Shown one piece after another: positions 35,760-45,552 of a stretch of 64,000 bases of DNA (positions are counted from its first letter, which is position 1; every line of letters begins with the position of its first letter). The position numbers and the translations under genes are program-made. The notes beneath the pieces are model-generated. The model was not told the origin of the DNA and searched no databases. It worked only from the letters and a program-made list of their open reading frames with translations. The stretch is from Clostridia bacterium. Lineage in GTDB: Bacteria; Bacillota; Clostridia; Oscillospirales; Acutalibacteraceae. The stretch spans positions 38,766-102,765 of the forward strand of contig JAKSQK010000004.1 in the NCBI GenBank assembly GCA_024404145.1. The letters run 5' to 3'.

Positions 35760-35771
35760 TTGTTTCACCTT

Positions 35772-38192
35772 TTATAATATGTTTTCGGGGTTAATATCAA
35801 CGAAAACCGATAAGTCTCTTTTCTTTTTAATGTTTATCGACTTTCTTATCAGTTCTCTCGACTGCTTTGAGTTTTTGAATTTTATTATCATTCTGTATCT
35901 GTATTTGCCGTTAACCTTAACAACCGCCGCCGGCATCGGCCCTAAAATGATAAGTTTAACATCGGAATACTCATTTTCCGTATTGCTCTTTATATTTTTA
36001 AGTATTTCGTTTGCAGCTTCTTGCGCAAGAGTTTTATCGGCAGAAGACGACGCAACCATACAAATATCGCAAAACGGCGGATAAATCATAAGTTTTCTCG
36101 TTAACATTTCTTCGTTATAAAAAGATTTATAGTCCTGATTTGCCGCAAGTGTTATAACATCATCTTCGGTATTTAGTGTTTGAATTACCGCCTCGGCTTG
36201 GTCTCCGGCTCTACCTGCTCTGCCTATAACCTGAGTCAGTAGAGAAAAAGTTCTCTCAAATCCTCGATAATCATCGCTGTAAAATGCTCTGTCGGCGCCG
36301 ACAACTCCTACAAGATTTACATCGGGAAAATCAAGTCCTTTTGCTACCATTTGGGTTCCTATTAAAATATCATATTCTTTATTTGAAAAAGCCGTCAGTT
36401 TTTCGCTGAAAGCATCTTTTGAAAGAGTACTGTCGGCATCAAGACGAACGATTCTCGCCTTTGGAAACAAAAGTTTAAGTTCTTCTTCCAACTTTTGAGT
36501 TCCGACCCCGCCAAACGACAAATATTCGTTTCCACACTTGGGGCATTTATCAAAAATCGGCTCGGAATGACCGCAGTAATGGCACATAAGCCGCTTATTT
36601 GCCGAATGATAAGTCAGCGAAACACTGCAATTTTCACACACCGCTATATACCCGCACGAAGGGCAGGAAATATGAGTATTATGTCCTCTTCGGTTAAGAA
36701 GAATTATCGCCTGTTTATTATTTTCAAGACATTCTTCGGTTTTTTGCGCCAAATATCGGCTGATATTTGATTTATTGCCTGCATTTATCTCATTTCGCAT
36801 ATCAACTACCGTAACATCGGGCAGTTTTGCGCCGTTATATCTATGATTTAACTCGTTAAGGCCGTATCTTCCGCTAAGCGCATAACTGTAACTTTCAAGC
36901 GAAGGCGTTGCGGAAGATAAAACAAGCAAACACTTATTGTAATTGGCTCTGAATTTTGCAATATCTTTGGCATTGTATCTCGGGCTTTGCTCGGATTTAT
37001 ATGTATGCTCATGTTCTTCATCTATAATAATAAGCCCCAAATTTTTAACCGGCGCAAAAACGGCGCTTCTTGTTCCTATCGCAATAGTTGCCGTTCCGTT
37101 TTTAAGGCGGGAATATTCGTCCATTCTCTGCCCTAACGACATGGCGCTGTGCAGTACCGCTATTTTACTGCCGAACCGTGAGGAAAAGAGCGATATCATT
37201 TGAGGAGTCAGCGCAATTTCAGGCACCATTACGATAACACCTTTATTATCTTTGACGGCATTTTCGCAGAGTTTCATATAAACATTGGTTTTTCCGCTTC
37301 CGGTTACACCGTAAATAAGCGAAACACTTTCTTTGCCCGATTTATATTTTTTTTGCAAATCGCTGAATGCTTTTTGCTGTTCCTCGTTTAGGATTATTTC
37401 GTTATCAGCCCGATCTTTCGGCTTAAAAGGAATTCGGAAAACCTGCTTATCGAAAACTTCAACAATTTTTTTCTTTTCGAGCGCATTTATTACCGACATT
37501 GTAACACCTGTAAAATAAACGAGTTCTTTTACGCTTACCGCACCTATATTCCTGACCGCTTCGGCAATTTCTCTTTGCCTTTCGGTCAATTTGCAAGAAT
37601 CAAAATCTTCTTCGGTTATTCTAACATACTTTGCCGTTTTATCGCCGATTCTTCTTATCGGCTCTTTTGAAACAAAAAGCGCCTCTTTTTTAACAAGTTC
37701 ATTCAAATCTTCTTCAGTTGCCAAAAGGGCAGATTTAATTTTCTTTTGAGAAACATAATCATTCTTTTTTACAAAATCATATATTTCTTTTTCCTTTTCC
37801 GAAAGACAGTTGTATCCGATAAATTCTCCGTTAACAGCAAAAAAATTCTCCAACCGAAGTTTATATCCGGCAGGGAGAATTGTATTTACGGCATCAAAAA
37901 ATGTGCAAAAAAACCTTTCTTTCATAAAAAGGCATAACGACAACATCTCCTCATCTAAAATGGGAGAATTATCGTTGACATCAATGATATATTTAATTTT
38001 TTCGCAGTATTCGAGTTTGCTCTCTTCTATTATAAGGCCCTGCTTTTTTATGTTTCCGTTTCCGAAAGGAACGGTAACTCTTGAACCTTTTTTCGCCTTA
38101 CTTTCAAGTTCTTTCGGCACAAAATAAGAGTATGGCTTATCATAAGAGCCGACCGCACCGTCCAAAACAACGCTGACCGTTTTAAGCTCCAT
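35772..38192 (-). CDS. priA: primosomal replication restart helicase PriA
   Basis: An 806-residue superfamily 2 helicase that reloads the replisome at stalled forks. It has an N-terminal DNA-binding domain, Walker A IYGVTGSGKTNVYM, the DEEH box (IIIDEEHEHTYKSEQSPRY), zinc-binding cysteines (CPSCGYIAVCENC, CHYCGHSEPIFDKCPKC), and helicase motifs V/VI (GTQMVAKGLDFPDV, LLTQVIGRAGRAG). It lies between rpoZ and def; coaBC, usually in between in Bacillus, is absent. Confidence 0.97.
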   Translation of the reverse strand: MELKTVSVVLDGAVGSYDKPYSYFVPKELESKAKKGSRVTVPFGNGNIKKQGLIIEESKLEYCEKIKYIIDVNDNSPILDEEMLSLCLFMKERFFCTFFDAVNTILPAGYKLRLENFFAVNGEFIGYNCLSEKEKEIYDFVKKNDYVSQKKIKSALLATEEDLNELVKKEALFVSKEPIRRIGDKTAKYVRITEEDFDSCKLTERQREIAEAVRNIGAVSVKELVYFTGVTMSVINALEKKKIVEVFDKQVFRIPFKPKDRADNEIILNEEQQKAFSDLQKKYKSGKESVSLIYGVTGSGKTNVYMKLCENAVKDNKGVIVMVPEIALTPQMISLFSSRFGSKIAVLHSAMSLGQRMDEYSRLKNGTATIAIGTRSAVFAPVKNLGLIIIDEEHEHTYKSEQSPRYNAKDIAKFRANYNKCLLVLSSATPSLESYSYALSGRYGLNELNHRYNGAKLPDVTVVDMRNEINAGNKSNISRYLAQKTEECLENNKQAIILLNRRGHNTHISCPSCGYIAVCENCSVSLTYHSANKRLMCHYCGHSEPIFDKCPKCGNEYLSFGGVGTQKLEEELKLLFPKARIVRLDADSTLSKDAFSEKLTAFSNKEYDILIGTQMVAKGLDFPDVNLVGVVGADRAFYSDDYRGFERTFSLLTQVIGRAGRAGDQAEAVIQTLNTEDDVITLAANQDYKSFYNEEMLTRKLMIYPPFCDICMVASSSADKTLAQEAANEILKNIKSNTENEYSDVKLIILGPMPAAVVKVNGKYRYRMIIKFKNSKQSRELIRKSINIKKKRDLSVFVDINPENIL

Positions 38193-38230
38193 AAGCCATA
38201 CCTCCTTTTTTGTTTTTTTAAGTTCTGAAT

Positions 38231-38413
38231 TTAAGTTAAATCTTTTTCGGCGGCAAGTTTATTGATGGCAATACTTACCGGCTTTTCAATGAGAATTTCA
38301 CCGTCATTTTCTGCTTTTTTTGATACTTTTCGCGCACATTTCGCAATGTCGGTTACAAGGCGATAGCGGTTATCGTAATTCTCGATAAGTTTTCCTAAAT
38401 TTTCGTTAAGCAT
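38231..38413 (-). CDS. rpoZ: DNA-directed RNA polymerase omega subunit
   Basis: A 60-residue omega subunit that helps RNA polymerase assembly. The diagnostic stretch is NRYRLVTDIAKCARKVS followed by KPVSIAINKLAAEK. It has a GGAGATAT ribosome site and lies 19 bases after gmk, the normal gmk-rpoZ pairing. Confidence 0.95.
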   Translation of the reverse strand: MLNENLGKLIENYDNRYRLVTDIAKCARKVSKKAENDGEILIEKPVSIAINKLAAEKDLT

Positions 38414-38432
38414 AGTATATATCTCCTAAATA

Positions 38433-39038
38433 TTATTTTTTTATAATTTCATCAATAAAGTCGAGTTTTTTTGAGACTTTAAGATTTGAACATTTAATCA
38501 CCGAAACGACATCTCTTACAGCATCTTCTAATTTGTCGTTGATTATCACATAATCAAACTCTTTTGCTCGGGAAATTTCGCCGAGCGCCGCTTCAAGGCG
38601 CTTTTCAACGAGTTCTGCCGATTCGGTTCCCCTGCCCGACAACCTCGCTTTTAACACTTCAAAAGACGGCGGACAAATAAACAGAGAAATTGCTTCGGGC
38701 ATCTTTTCTCTTATGAGTTTTGCGCCGTTGACATCGACTTCAACCAAAACATCGTATCCGCCGTTAAGATTATCCTCAACATATTTCCTCGGCGTTCCGT
38801 AATAATTGCCGACAAAATTGTTATATTCAAGCAACATATCGTTTTTTATCATATTTTCAAATTCTTCAACCGAAACGAAACGATATTTACCGTCGGGTTT
38901 TTCGCCCTCTCGCATAGGTCTTGTTATAGTTGAAATTGAAAATTTAAGTTTAGGACATTCTTCAAAAACTTTGGCTAAAACCGTATCTTTTCCCGATCCC
39001 GAAGGGCCGGATATTATAAAAAGATTTCCTTTATTCAT
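38433..39038 (-). CDS. gmk: guanylate kinase
   Basis: A 201-residue kinase converting GMP to GDP. The P-loop is [17 protein letters not shown] (D where many have S/T), the GMP-binding part is [21 protein letters not shown], and the lid contains [17 protein letters not shown]. The start at 39038 (MNKGNLFII) follows a GGTGA ribosome site; an adjacent ATG at 39041 is equally possible. It overlaps remA by 8 bases. Confidence 0.96.
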   Translation of the reverse strand: MNKGNLFIISGPSGSGKDTVLAKVFEECPKLKFSISTITRPMREGEKPDGKYRFVSVEEFENMIKNDMLLEYNNFVGNYYGTPRKYVEDNLNGGYDVLVEVDVNGAKLIREKMPEAISLFICPPSFEVLKARLSGRGTESAELVEKRLEAALGEISRAKEFDYVIINDKLEDAVRDVVSVIKCSNLKVSKKLDFIDEIIKK

Positions 39039-39300
39039 CATCTTCACCGTCGTCTTCAAATGTTCCGTCATCAAGAATTCTGTTTGCAAGTGTTTCAGAC
39101 TGCAAATATGTCAGAATAATATGGTCGCTGTCGGTTATGACAACGGCTCTTGTTCTTCTGCCGTGAGTTGCATCAATAAGCGTTCCCTTTTCTTTTGCAT
39201 CCTGAATAATTCTTTTTATGGGAGCAGATTCGGGGCTGACTATCGCAACCATACGGTTTGCCGAAACCATATTTCCAAAACCAATATTAACAAGTTTCAT
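39031..39300 (-). CDS. remA: RemA/DUF370 family regulatory protein
   Basis: An 89-residue protein beginning [30 protein letters not shown], the signature of DUF370. In Bacillus RemA is a DNA-binding activator of biofilm matrix and osmoprotection genes; in Clostridia its regulon is unknown. The acidic C-terminus ([13 protein letters not shown]) is short. The order yloC-remA-gmk-rpoZ is as in Bacillus. Confidence 0.95.
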   Translation of the reverse strand: MKLVNIGFGNMVSANRMVAIVSPESAPIKRIIQDAKEKGTLIDATHGRRTRAVVITDSDHIILTYLQSETLANRILDDGTFEDDGEDDE

Positions 39301-39317
39301 ATATTTTTGCCTTCCAT

Positions 39318-40196
39318 TTATTCAATATTTTGTATCTGCTCTCTTATTTTTTCAATTTCCGCTTTTATATCAACAACCGTTTTTGCAATTTCCATATCAG
39401 ATGCTTTTGAACCGATTGTATTAGCTTCTCTGTTCATTTCCTGAACGATAAAATCAATTTTTCTGCCTATCGCTCCGCCGTTTTCGAAAAGAGCAAACAT
39501 TTCTTTTATATGACTTCTTAGTCTTACCGTTTCTTCGGCAACTGCGATTTTATCAGCAAAAATTGCAGTTTCTGTTAAAATTCTTTGCTCATCAATTTGA
39601 ACATCGCCGATTAGTTCTTTTATTTTTTGCTCTATCTTTTCCCTATATTCTTTAACCGTTTCGGGCGACCGCTTTTCAACAAATGAAACTTTATCAAGAA
39701 TTGTATTTGCCCTCGAAGTTACATCGGCAACAAGTCGATTTCCTTCGGCAGCGCGCATATCAACAAAAACATCAAGCGCCTCTTTTGCCGTTTCCAAAAC
39801 GGCATCAGTTAGCTCTTTTTCATCAATTTCGTTGCGTTTTGGTATCAGTATTTCGCTGTTTGAAACAAGCGAAGATAATTTCAAATCGTCCTTCAAGTGA
39901 TACTGCTTTCCGAGTTCCCTCAAAGCGCAAATATAAGCATCGGCATAATCTTTGTTTACTTGGAGAGAAAGCGAATTTCCGCTCGTATCTTCAATTGAAA
40001 CGGCTGCCTCAACCTTACCCCTCGAAATTCTTTCTTGAAGACAGGATTTCAGTTTTTCATCGAGGAACATATAAACCCTCGGTACCCTGCTTGAAAATTC
40101 AAAATATCGGTGATTTACCGATTTTATTTCTACTGTTACATCGAAACCGTTAAAGCTTTTTTTGGCTCTTCCGAAGCCGGTCATACTCGTAACCGT
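39318..40196 (-). CDS. yicC: YicC/YloC family endoribonuclease (possible non-AUG start)
   Basis: A ~290-residue protein: N-terminal [37 protein letters not shown] and C-terminal [40 protein letters not shown], both hallmarks of the family, whose E. coli and Bacillus members are reported to be endoribonucleases. The first ATG in frame (40184) leaves the protein four residues short of the family pattern MxRSMTGFG, and its AGGAG site is 18 bases away. The ACG codon at 40196 lies 8 bases from AGGAG and would restore the pattern. The start is therefore uncertain. Confidence 0.92.
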   Translation of the reverse strand, partial: TVTSMTGFGRAKKSFNGFDVTVEIKSVNHRYFEFSSRVPRVYMFLDEKLKSCLQERISRGKVEAAVSIEDTSGNSLSLQVNKDYADAYICALRELGKQYHLKDDLKLSSLVSNSEILIPKRNEIDEKELTDAVLETAKEALDVFVDMRAAEGNRLVADVTSRANTILDKVSFVEKRSPETVKEYREKIEQKIKELIGDVQIDEQRILTETAIFADKIAVAEETVRLRSHIKEMFALFENGGAIGRKIDFIVQEMNREANTIGSKASDMEIAKTVVDIKAEIEKIREQIQNIE

Positions 40197-40228
40197 AAAA
40201 TCATCTCCTAATAATAGATGTTCATATT

Positions 40229-40257
40229 ATTTTACCAAAAAACAGTATTATTGTCAA
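40229..40257 (-). promoter_or_regulatory. sigma-A promoter for the yloC-remA-gmk-rpoZ-priA operon
   Basis: Minus-strand TTGACA (40257-40252), a 17-base spacer and TAAAAT (40234-40229), right after the PHP gene's end. Confidence 0.8.
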
Positions 40258-40262
40258 TTTAT

Positions 40263-40946
40263 TTAATCATAACTGTAATGAAGTTTGTAGTCGCCGTTTT
40301 TAAGAACCTGCGCCAACTCTTTTTCGTTTTTTATTCTATGAGAACAGGAAATTCCGAATCTGCCCTCGGCTCTGTACGAATGATTATCACTGCCGGCGGT
40401 TATTAAAAGCCCGTTTTTTTCTGCCAGAGCAACGGCTTTTTCGTTTTCTTCTTTTGTATTATTAAGGTTATGGCCTTCGTAACCGTCAAGGCAGTTAACA
40501 TCTAACATATTATCGATATTTGTTATCCAATTTCTTTGCCTATACGGGTGAGCTTGAATAACAAGACCGCCGTCTTCCCTTACAACTTCGCTTAACCTTT
40601 TAAGGTTTATTTCACGAAATTCGGGATATTTTGCTATCAAATCCGGTGATATACCGTACAGCAAAACCTCTTTGCCGTCGCCCACCGCTTCTTCAAGACC
40701 GTAGATAACATCAATGCCGATTTTTTCTCCCTCTTCTTTTGAAATCAGGTATTCTTCTTCATATTTTTTGCAAAATTCTTCCCAAGGAAGAGTCCTGTCG
40801 ATAGCGGTATTTCCGTGATAAAAATGGTTTGTGATAACTACTCCCGCAAAACCGCTTTCTTTTATTGAGTTTACCATTTCTTTGGGCGTAACATTTCCGC
40901 AAAGACTGCAACCTTTTGTATGCTGATGCATTTCGTAAATAAACAT
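40263..40946 (-). CDS. PHP-domain phosphoesterase
   Basis: A 227-residue metal-dependent hydrolase of the polymerase and histidinol phosphatase family. Metal ligands are visible as MHQHTKGCS (HxH), ITNHFYHG, the glutamate in IYGLEEAVGDG, VIQAHPYRQ and AGSDNHSYRA. Stand-alone PHP proteins of this size act on phosphorylated small molecules or nucleotides; the substrate is unknown. It follows the EamA gene by 12 bases. Confidence 0.85.
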   Translation of the reverse strand: MFIYEMHQHTKGCSLCGNVTPKEMVNSIKESGFAGVVITNHFYHGNTAIDRTLPWEEFCKKYEEEYLISKEEGEKIGIDVIYGLEEAVGDGKEVLLYGISPDLIAKYPEFREINLKRLSEVVREDGGLVIQAHPYRQRNWITNIDNMLDVNCLDGYEGHNLNNTKEENEKAVALAEKNGLLITAGSDNHSYRAEGRFGISCSHRIKNEKELAQVLKNGDYKLHYSYD

Positions 40947-40958
40947 TTTTTCCCTTTT

Positions 40959-41813
40959 CTATGCCAAAACGGCTGAAAATATTATTAAAACAGCGCCGAT
41001 AATTCCAAACGGGCTGAGTTTTTCTCCTAAAATGACCGCCGAAAGCAATACCGCAACAACTGGGTCTATATAACTCATTATTGCGATGCTTTGGGCTTTG
41101 ATTTTTTCCATTGAGCCGAAATAAAGCAAATATGCAATACCCGTATGAACAAGGCATACAAAAGCCATAACGGTTATTCCTACTGCTGTAAACTTAATTT
41201 CGGAAAAATTGCCCGAAAAAAACGAATAAACGAACATAACTAACCCGCAGGTTAAAAGTTGCGCCACCGTTTTTTCAAACGAGCCGATTTCTTTGAGTTT
41301 TTTGTTAAGGGCAATAATTACCGCATAAATAACGGCAGAAAAAATGCCCAATAAAATCCCCTTGACTTCGCCGCCGCTCGGCTTTTTTTCTTCAAAAACA
41401 CCCGATACAAAAAGCATTCCGACAAATGATGCTAAAACGCACCCCGCTTTTTTAAGCGTTATTTTTTCTCCGAAAACAAACGGCGAAATAATTATTATAA
41501 AAATCGGTGCCATATAATAGCAAAGTGTTGCCTTTGCTATTGTAGTATATTTATAACTCTCAAAAAGCAAAATCCAGTTAAAACCGATTAAACCGCCCGA
41601 CAAAACAAGATAGCTTAAATTTTTCTTTACAGAAAGAAAAGAAAATTCTTTTTTTGAAAGAAAGATAAAAATAATCAAAAATGCCGCACCAAACAAGCCG
41701 CGGCACATTGAAATTACCGATGACGGAAACGGAATCATACGAACAAAAAGGCCTATGGTTCCGAAAATCACCATCGAAGTAATAAACTTGAGTTTTGATA
41801 GATTCGTTTTCAT
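40959..41813 (-). CDS. EamA-family (DMT superfamily) transporter
   Basis: A 284-residue protein with ten predicted membrane helices in two EamA halves; the start of the second is marked by GIAYLLYFGSMEKIKAQSIAIMSYIDPVVAVLLSAVILGE. EamA proteins usually export amino acids or metabolites; the substrate cannot be read from sequence. The start ATG at 41813 shares its A with the stop of the phosphoribosyltransferase gene (TGATG), so translation is coupled. Confidence 0.85.
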   Translation of the reverse strand: MKTNLSKLKFITSMVIFGTIGLFVRMIPFPSSVISMCRGLFGAAFLIIFIFLSKKEFSFLSVKKNLSYLVLSGGLIGFNWILLFESYKYTTIAKATLCYYMAPIFIIIISPFVFGEKITLKKAGCVLASFVGMLFVSGVFEEKKPSGGEVKGILLGIFSAVIYAVIIALNKKLKEIGSFEKTVAQLLTCGLVMFVYSFFSGNFSEIKFTAVGITVMAFVCLVHTGIAYLLYFGSMEKIKAQSIAIMSYIDPVVAVLLSAVILGEKLSPFGIIGAVLIIFSAVLA

Positions 41814-42352
41814 CACTTAAAGAAAAGCGGCAATTTTTCGAGGAATATGATATCGGTTCTCTCTGCCGCATCGCCTTCGGCTAAAAAGGCGCATGAAGCC
41901 GCCTCTGTAGCACCTGTCTTTTTCACAAGTTCACGGATAGCTTTAAGCGATTCGCCCGTGCTTATAACATCGTCAACTATAAGTACTTTTTTACCTTTCA
42001 TCATATCCACTTCGGCTTGGCCTAAGATAAGGCGTTGCTCATGCTGGGTTGTTATTGAATTTACCGTAACTTCAAGCGGATTTTTCATATAAACCTTTTT
42101 GCCTTTTCTCGCAACAACATAGGGCTTTCCTGACTGACGGGACATTTCATAGGCAATTGGAATACTTTTAGCTTCCGGAGTTAAAATAACATCAAATTCG
42201 GGAACCTTTTTAAGAAGTTCTTTCGAGCCCTCAACCGTTAGTTCAACATCGCCGAAAATAATAAAAGCGCCGATTTCAAGGGTGTCGCTAACCGGAAATT
42301 TTTCAAGATTTCTTTCAAGACCCGCAATTTTCATCGTATAAAATTCTGACAT
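41813..42352 (-). CDS. adenine/xanthine-type phosphoribosyltransferase
   Basis: A 179-residue type I phosphoribosyltransferase. The PRPP-binding loop is KKVLIVDDVISTGESLKAI; the N-terminal half has TLEIGAFIIFGDVELTVEGSKELL and ILTPEAKSIPIAYEMSRQSGKPYVVARKGKK, which is Apt-like. It should salvage a purine base with PRPP; adenine is the best guess, xanthine is possible. Adjacent genes do not narrow it further. Confidence 0.82.
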   Translation of the reverse strand: MSEFYTMKIAGLERNLEKFPVSDTLEIGAFIIFGDVELTVEGSKELLKKVPEFDVILTPEAKSIPIAYEMSRQSGKPYVVARKGKKVYMKNPLEVTVNSITTQHEQRLILGQAEVDMMKGKKVLIVDDVISTGESLKAIRELVKKTGATEAASCAFLAEGDAAERTDIIFLEKLPLFFK

Positions 42353-42396
42353 AATACTTTTCCTCTATCTAAATTTTTATTACTGACTTGCTCAAT

Positions 42397-42738
42397 TTAT
42401 CCCGGAGGCCACTGCAAATAGCGACGGGCAAGTAAATGAAAATGAAGATGTCCGACCGTTTGACCGCCGTCTTTTCCGCAGTTTGCGACAACTCTGAAAC
42501 CGTTTTCCAAATTTTCGCTTTTTGCCACCGCAGAAATTGCCTCATATATTTTTGCAACATACAAACTGTTTTCGGCATTTATATCTGCGGGGGATTTTAT
42601 ATGTTTTTTCGGAACAAAAACCGCATGAAACGGTGCCTTTGGGTCAATATCCAAAAAAGCATATACATATTCATCTTCATATACTTTTTTTGAAGGAATT
42701 TCACCGTCAATTATTTTGCAAAATAAACAATCTTCCAT
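42397..42738 (-). CDS. HIT-family purine nucleotide hydrolase (HinT-like)
   Basis: A 113-residue histidine-triad protein: zinc-type MEDCLFCKIIDGEIPSKKVYED, HAVFVPKKHI and the catalytic triad GQTVGHLHFHLLARR followed by the typical ending LQWPPG. HinT proteins hydrolyse AMP-linked substrates such as AMP-lysine. It starts two bases after the alaS stop. Confidence 0.93.
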   Translation of the reverse strand: MEDCLFCKIIDGEIPSKKVYEDEYVYAFLDIDPKAPFHAVFVPKKHIKSPADINAENSLYVAKIYEAISAVAKSENLENGFRVVANCGKDGGQTVGHLHFHLLARRYLQWPPG

Positions 42739-42739
42739 A

Positions 42740-45364
42740 TCAGTTCACCGTTCCTTTGAGTATTTCCTCTGCTTTTGCGAGTGCTTCATCTACCTTTGAA
42801 ACATCTTTACCACCCGCCATGGCAAAATCGGGCTTTCCGCCACCGTTACCGCCGCATATCTGAGCAATTTGCTTTACTATGTTTCCTGCCATTGCTCCTT
42901 TTTCTACGGCTTCTTTACCACAGGCAACACAGAATGTAACCTTTTCATTGTTAAGACCTGCCAAAACAACAACGGTATCGGGATTATTACCCTTAACATT
43001 ATCGAGCATTTTTCTCATATCGTCGGGTGAAACACCGTTCAACTTGGCGGTTGCAAGTTTTATATCGCCGACATTGACGGCATTTTTGATAATGTCATCG
43101 GTTTTTCCACTTGCAAGTTTTGATTTTAATGCTTCAAGTTCTTTTTCGGTTGCTTTCAATTTATCGCTTAAAGCTGCCGCTTTTTCGGATAATTCTTCGG
43201 CATTTCCGCATTTGATAACCGTTGCCGTTTTACCGATAAGTTCGATATAATGGTTAAGCAGATTAAGCGAATTAAAGCCCGTATATGCTTCAATTCTTCT
43301 TACTCCGGCGGCTATTCCGCTTTCCGAAACGATATGGAAAAGACCTATCTTTCCCGCATTATCAACATGAGTACCGCCACAAAATTCAACCGAAACATCG
43401 CCAACCGATACAACCCTTACAACATCGCCGTATTTTTCGCCGAATAATGCCATAGCACCGAGTTTCTTTGCCTCTTCTATCGGCATTTCTTTGCTTATTA
43501 CGGCAGTTGCATTAAGAATTTCGACATTTACAATATTTTCAACCTTTGCAATTTCTTCTGCCGTTAAAGCCGAAAAATGAGTAAAGTCAAAACGAACGGC
43601 AGTATCGTTTACAAGCTGACCTGCTTGTTCAACATGATTTCCGAGTACCTTACGCAAAGCGGCTTGAAGTAAATGCGCAGCTGTATGATTTCTCTTTATG
43701 GCTTCTCTTCTATCAGTATCAACAGTTGCTTTTACAATATCCCCTGTCTTTAACTCGCCATCGGCAATATTTCCGATATGATAGAAAACACCGCCGCTTG
43801 TTTTTTTGGTGTCCGAACATTCGAATTTTGCGTTTTTGTTTTCGAGAACACCCTTGTCGCCGACTTGTCCGCCGCCTTCACCGTAGAAAACGGTTTTGTC
43901 GAGAACAACTATGGCTTTATCGCCCTTGTGTGCAATATCGGTGTGTTCGCCGTTTATTACTATATCTATAACCTTAGCTTCGCAGGAATTATCGGAATAT
44001 CCCAAAAAATCGGTTTTTTCAATATTATCGAAACTGATTCCGTTACTCGACCAGCTTTCACCGTCAGACGCTTTTCTCGATGAACGGGCAAGTTCTCTTT
44101 GCTCTTTCATCAGTTTGTTAAAGCCGTCTTCATCGAGAGTTTTTCCTTTTTCAGCCAAAATATCCTTTGTTAAATCAAGCGGGAAACCATAGGTATCATA
44201 AAGCTTAAAGGCATCTTCTCCCGAAAGCATATCGGATTTTTCCATAAGCCCTTCAAGCAATTTAAGACCTTGGTCTATTGTCTTATTGAAACTTGCTTCT
44301 TCGTTGGCAATAACCTTTTTGATAAGTTCTTTCTTTTCTTCGAGTTCGGGATATCCCTTATAGTTTTCCTTTATAACCGCATCGCACATTTCGGTAAGGA
44401 AAGTTCGGTTAATACCGATAAGTTTACCATGCCTTGCAGCCCTTCTTATCAGACGGCGCAAAACATATCCTCTGCCCTCGTTTGAAGGGATTATACCGTC
44501 GCTTATCATAAATGTTGATGCCCTCGCATGGTCGGTTATGGCTCTTATTGAAATATCGGTGTTTTTATCTTTGCCGTATTCCTTGCCCGAAATTTCGCAA
44601 ACCTTATTAAGTATGTTGCGAACGGTATCAACCTCAAACATATTATCGACACCCTGCATAATACAGGCAAGTCGTTCAAGTCCCATACCGGTATCAATAT
44701 TTTTATGTTTAAGTTCGGTATATGTACCGTCTCCCATGTTATTAAACTGAGAGAAAACATTGTTCCATATTTCCATATAGCGGTCGCAGTCGCAACCCGG
44801 CTTACAGTCGGGAGAGCCACAACCGTACTTTTCGCCACGGTCAAAATAAATTTCGCTGCATGGACCGCACGGGCCGGTACCATGTTCCCAGAAGTTATCC
44901 TCTTTTCCGAGACGAACAATATGCTCCTCTTTAACGCCTATAACATCTCGCCATAAAGCATAAGATTCCTCGTCCTCTTCATAAACACTCGGCCAGAGCA
45001 AATCCTCGGGGATTTCGAGAGTTTTCGTTAAGAACTCCCAAGCCCACGGAATTGCCTCGTTTTTGAAGTAATCACCGAAGGAAAAATTGCCGAGCATTTC
45101 AAAATACGTACCGTGCCTTGCGGTATGCCCAACCCTTTCAAGGTCGGGTGTTCTGATACATTTTTGGCAGGTTGTAACCCTATTCTTCGGCGGAGTAACT
45201 TCCCCCGTAAAATACTTCTTCATCGGCGCCATTCCGGAATTTATCAGCAAGAGAGATTTATCGTTATCGGGAACAAGCGAAAAGCTTTTAAGACGCAAAT
45301 GCCCCTTCGATTCAAAAAACGACAAATATTTCTCCCTTAAATCATTCAGTGAAGTCCATTCCAT
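42740..45364 (-). CDS. alaS: alanyl-tRNA synthetase
   Basis: An 874-residue class II synthetase. The catalytic domain begins MEWTSLNDLREKYLSFFESKGH with motif 2/3 regions (EMLGNFSFGDYF, GMGLERLACIMQ); the editing domain has HTAAHLLQAALRKVLG and EFCGGTHVDNAG zinc ligands; the C-terminal DHHA1/C-Ala region ends ICGGNGGGKPDFAMAGGKD. The leader from its promoter is only about 40 bases, so there is no T-box. The partner tRNA-Ala(GGC) is at 60.8 kb. Confidence 0.98.
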   Translation of the reverse strand: MEWTSLNDLREKYLSFFESKGHLRLKSFSLVPDNDKSLLLINSGMAPMKKYFTGEVTPPKNRVTTCQKCIRTPDLERVGHTARHGTYFEMLGNFSFGDYFKNEAIPWAWEFLTKTLEIPEDLLWPSVYEEDEESYALWRDVIGVKEEHIVRLGKEDNFWEHGTGPCGPCSEIYFDRGEKYGCGSPDCKPGCDCDRYMEIWNNVFSQFNNMGDGTYTELKHKNIDTGMGLERLACIMQGVDNMFEVDTVRNILNKVCEISGKEYGKDKNTDISIRAITDHARASTFMISDGIIPSNEGRGYVLRRLIRRAARHGKLIGINRTFLTEMCDAVIKENYKGYPELEEKKELIKKVIANEEASFNKTIDQGLKLLEGLMEKSDMLSGEDAFKLYDTYGFPLDLTKDILAEKGKTLDEDGFNKLMKEQRELARSSRKASDGESWSSNGISFDNIEKTDFLGYSDNSCEAKVIDIVINGEHTDIAHKGDKAIVVLDKTVFYGEGGGQVGDKGVLENKNAKFECSDTKKTSGGVFYHIGNIADGELKTGDIVKATVDTDRREAIKRNHTAAHLLQAALRKVLGNHVEQAGQLVNDTAVRFDFTHFSALTAEEIAKVENIVNVEILNATAVISKEMPIEEAKKLGAMALFGEKYGDVVRVVSVGDVSVEFCGGTHVDNAGKIGLFHIVSESGIAAGVRRIEAYTGFNSLNLLNHYIELIGKTATVIKCGNAEELSEKAAALSDKLKATEKELEALKSKLASGKTDDIIKNAVNVGDIKLATAKLNGVSPDDMRKMLDNVKGNNPDTVVVLAGLNNEKVTFCVACGKEAVEKGAMAGNIVKQIAQICGGNGGGKPDFAMAGGKDVSKVDEALAKAEEILKGTVN

Positions 45365-45407
45365 AAACTTATCATCCTTTGATTTTTACAAAAAATTAAA
45401 CATAGTT

Positions 45408-45436
45408 ATTATAAACCAACGGCAAAAAAATTGCAA
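45408..45436 (-). promoter_or_regulatory. sigma-A promoter for alaS and downstream genes
   Basis: Minus-strand TTGCAA (45436-45431), a 17-base spacer and TATAAT (45413-45408). Confidence 0.75.
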
Positions 45437-45485
45437 GTAATTATAAGTATTAAGATACAAATAATTATTTTATTACAATTTTTTC

Positions 45486-45514
45486 TTGATATGTTTGCTC
45501 AAAGTTTATATAAT
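45486..45514 (+). promoter_or_regulatory. sigma-A promoter for ychF-alr
   Basis: TTGATA (45486-45491), a 17-base spacer and TATAAT (45509-45514), divergent from the alaS promoter. Confidence 0.75.
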
Positions 45515-45552
45515 TATAAGGAAAATAGACCCTTTTAAGGTATGGTGATTTT

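Noticed and set aside
45365..45407. T-box leader for alaS
   Set aside because: The leader is about 40 bases and contains no T-box sequence or terminator.
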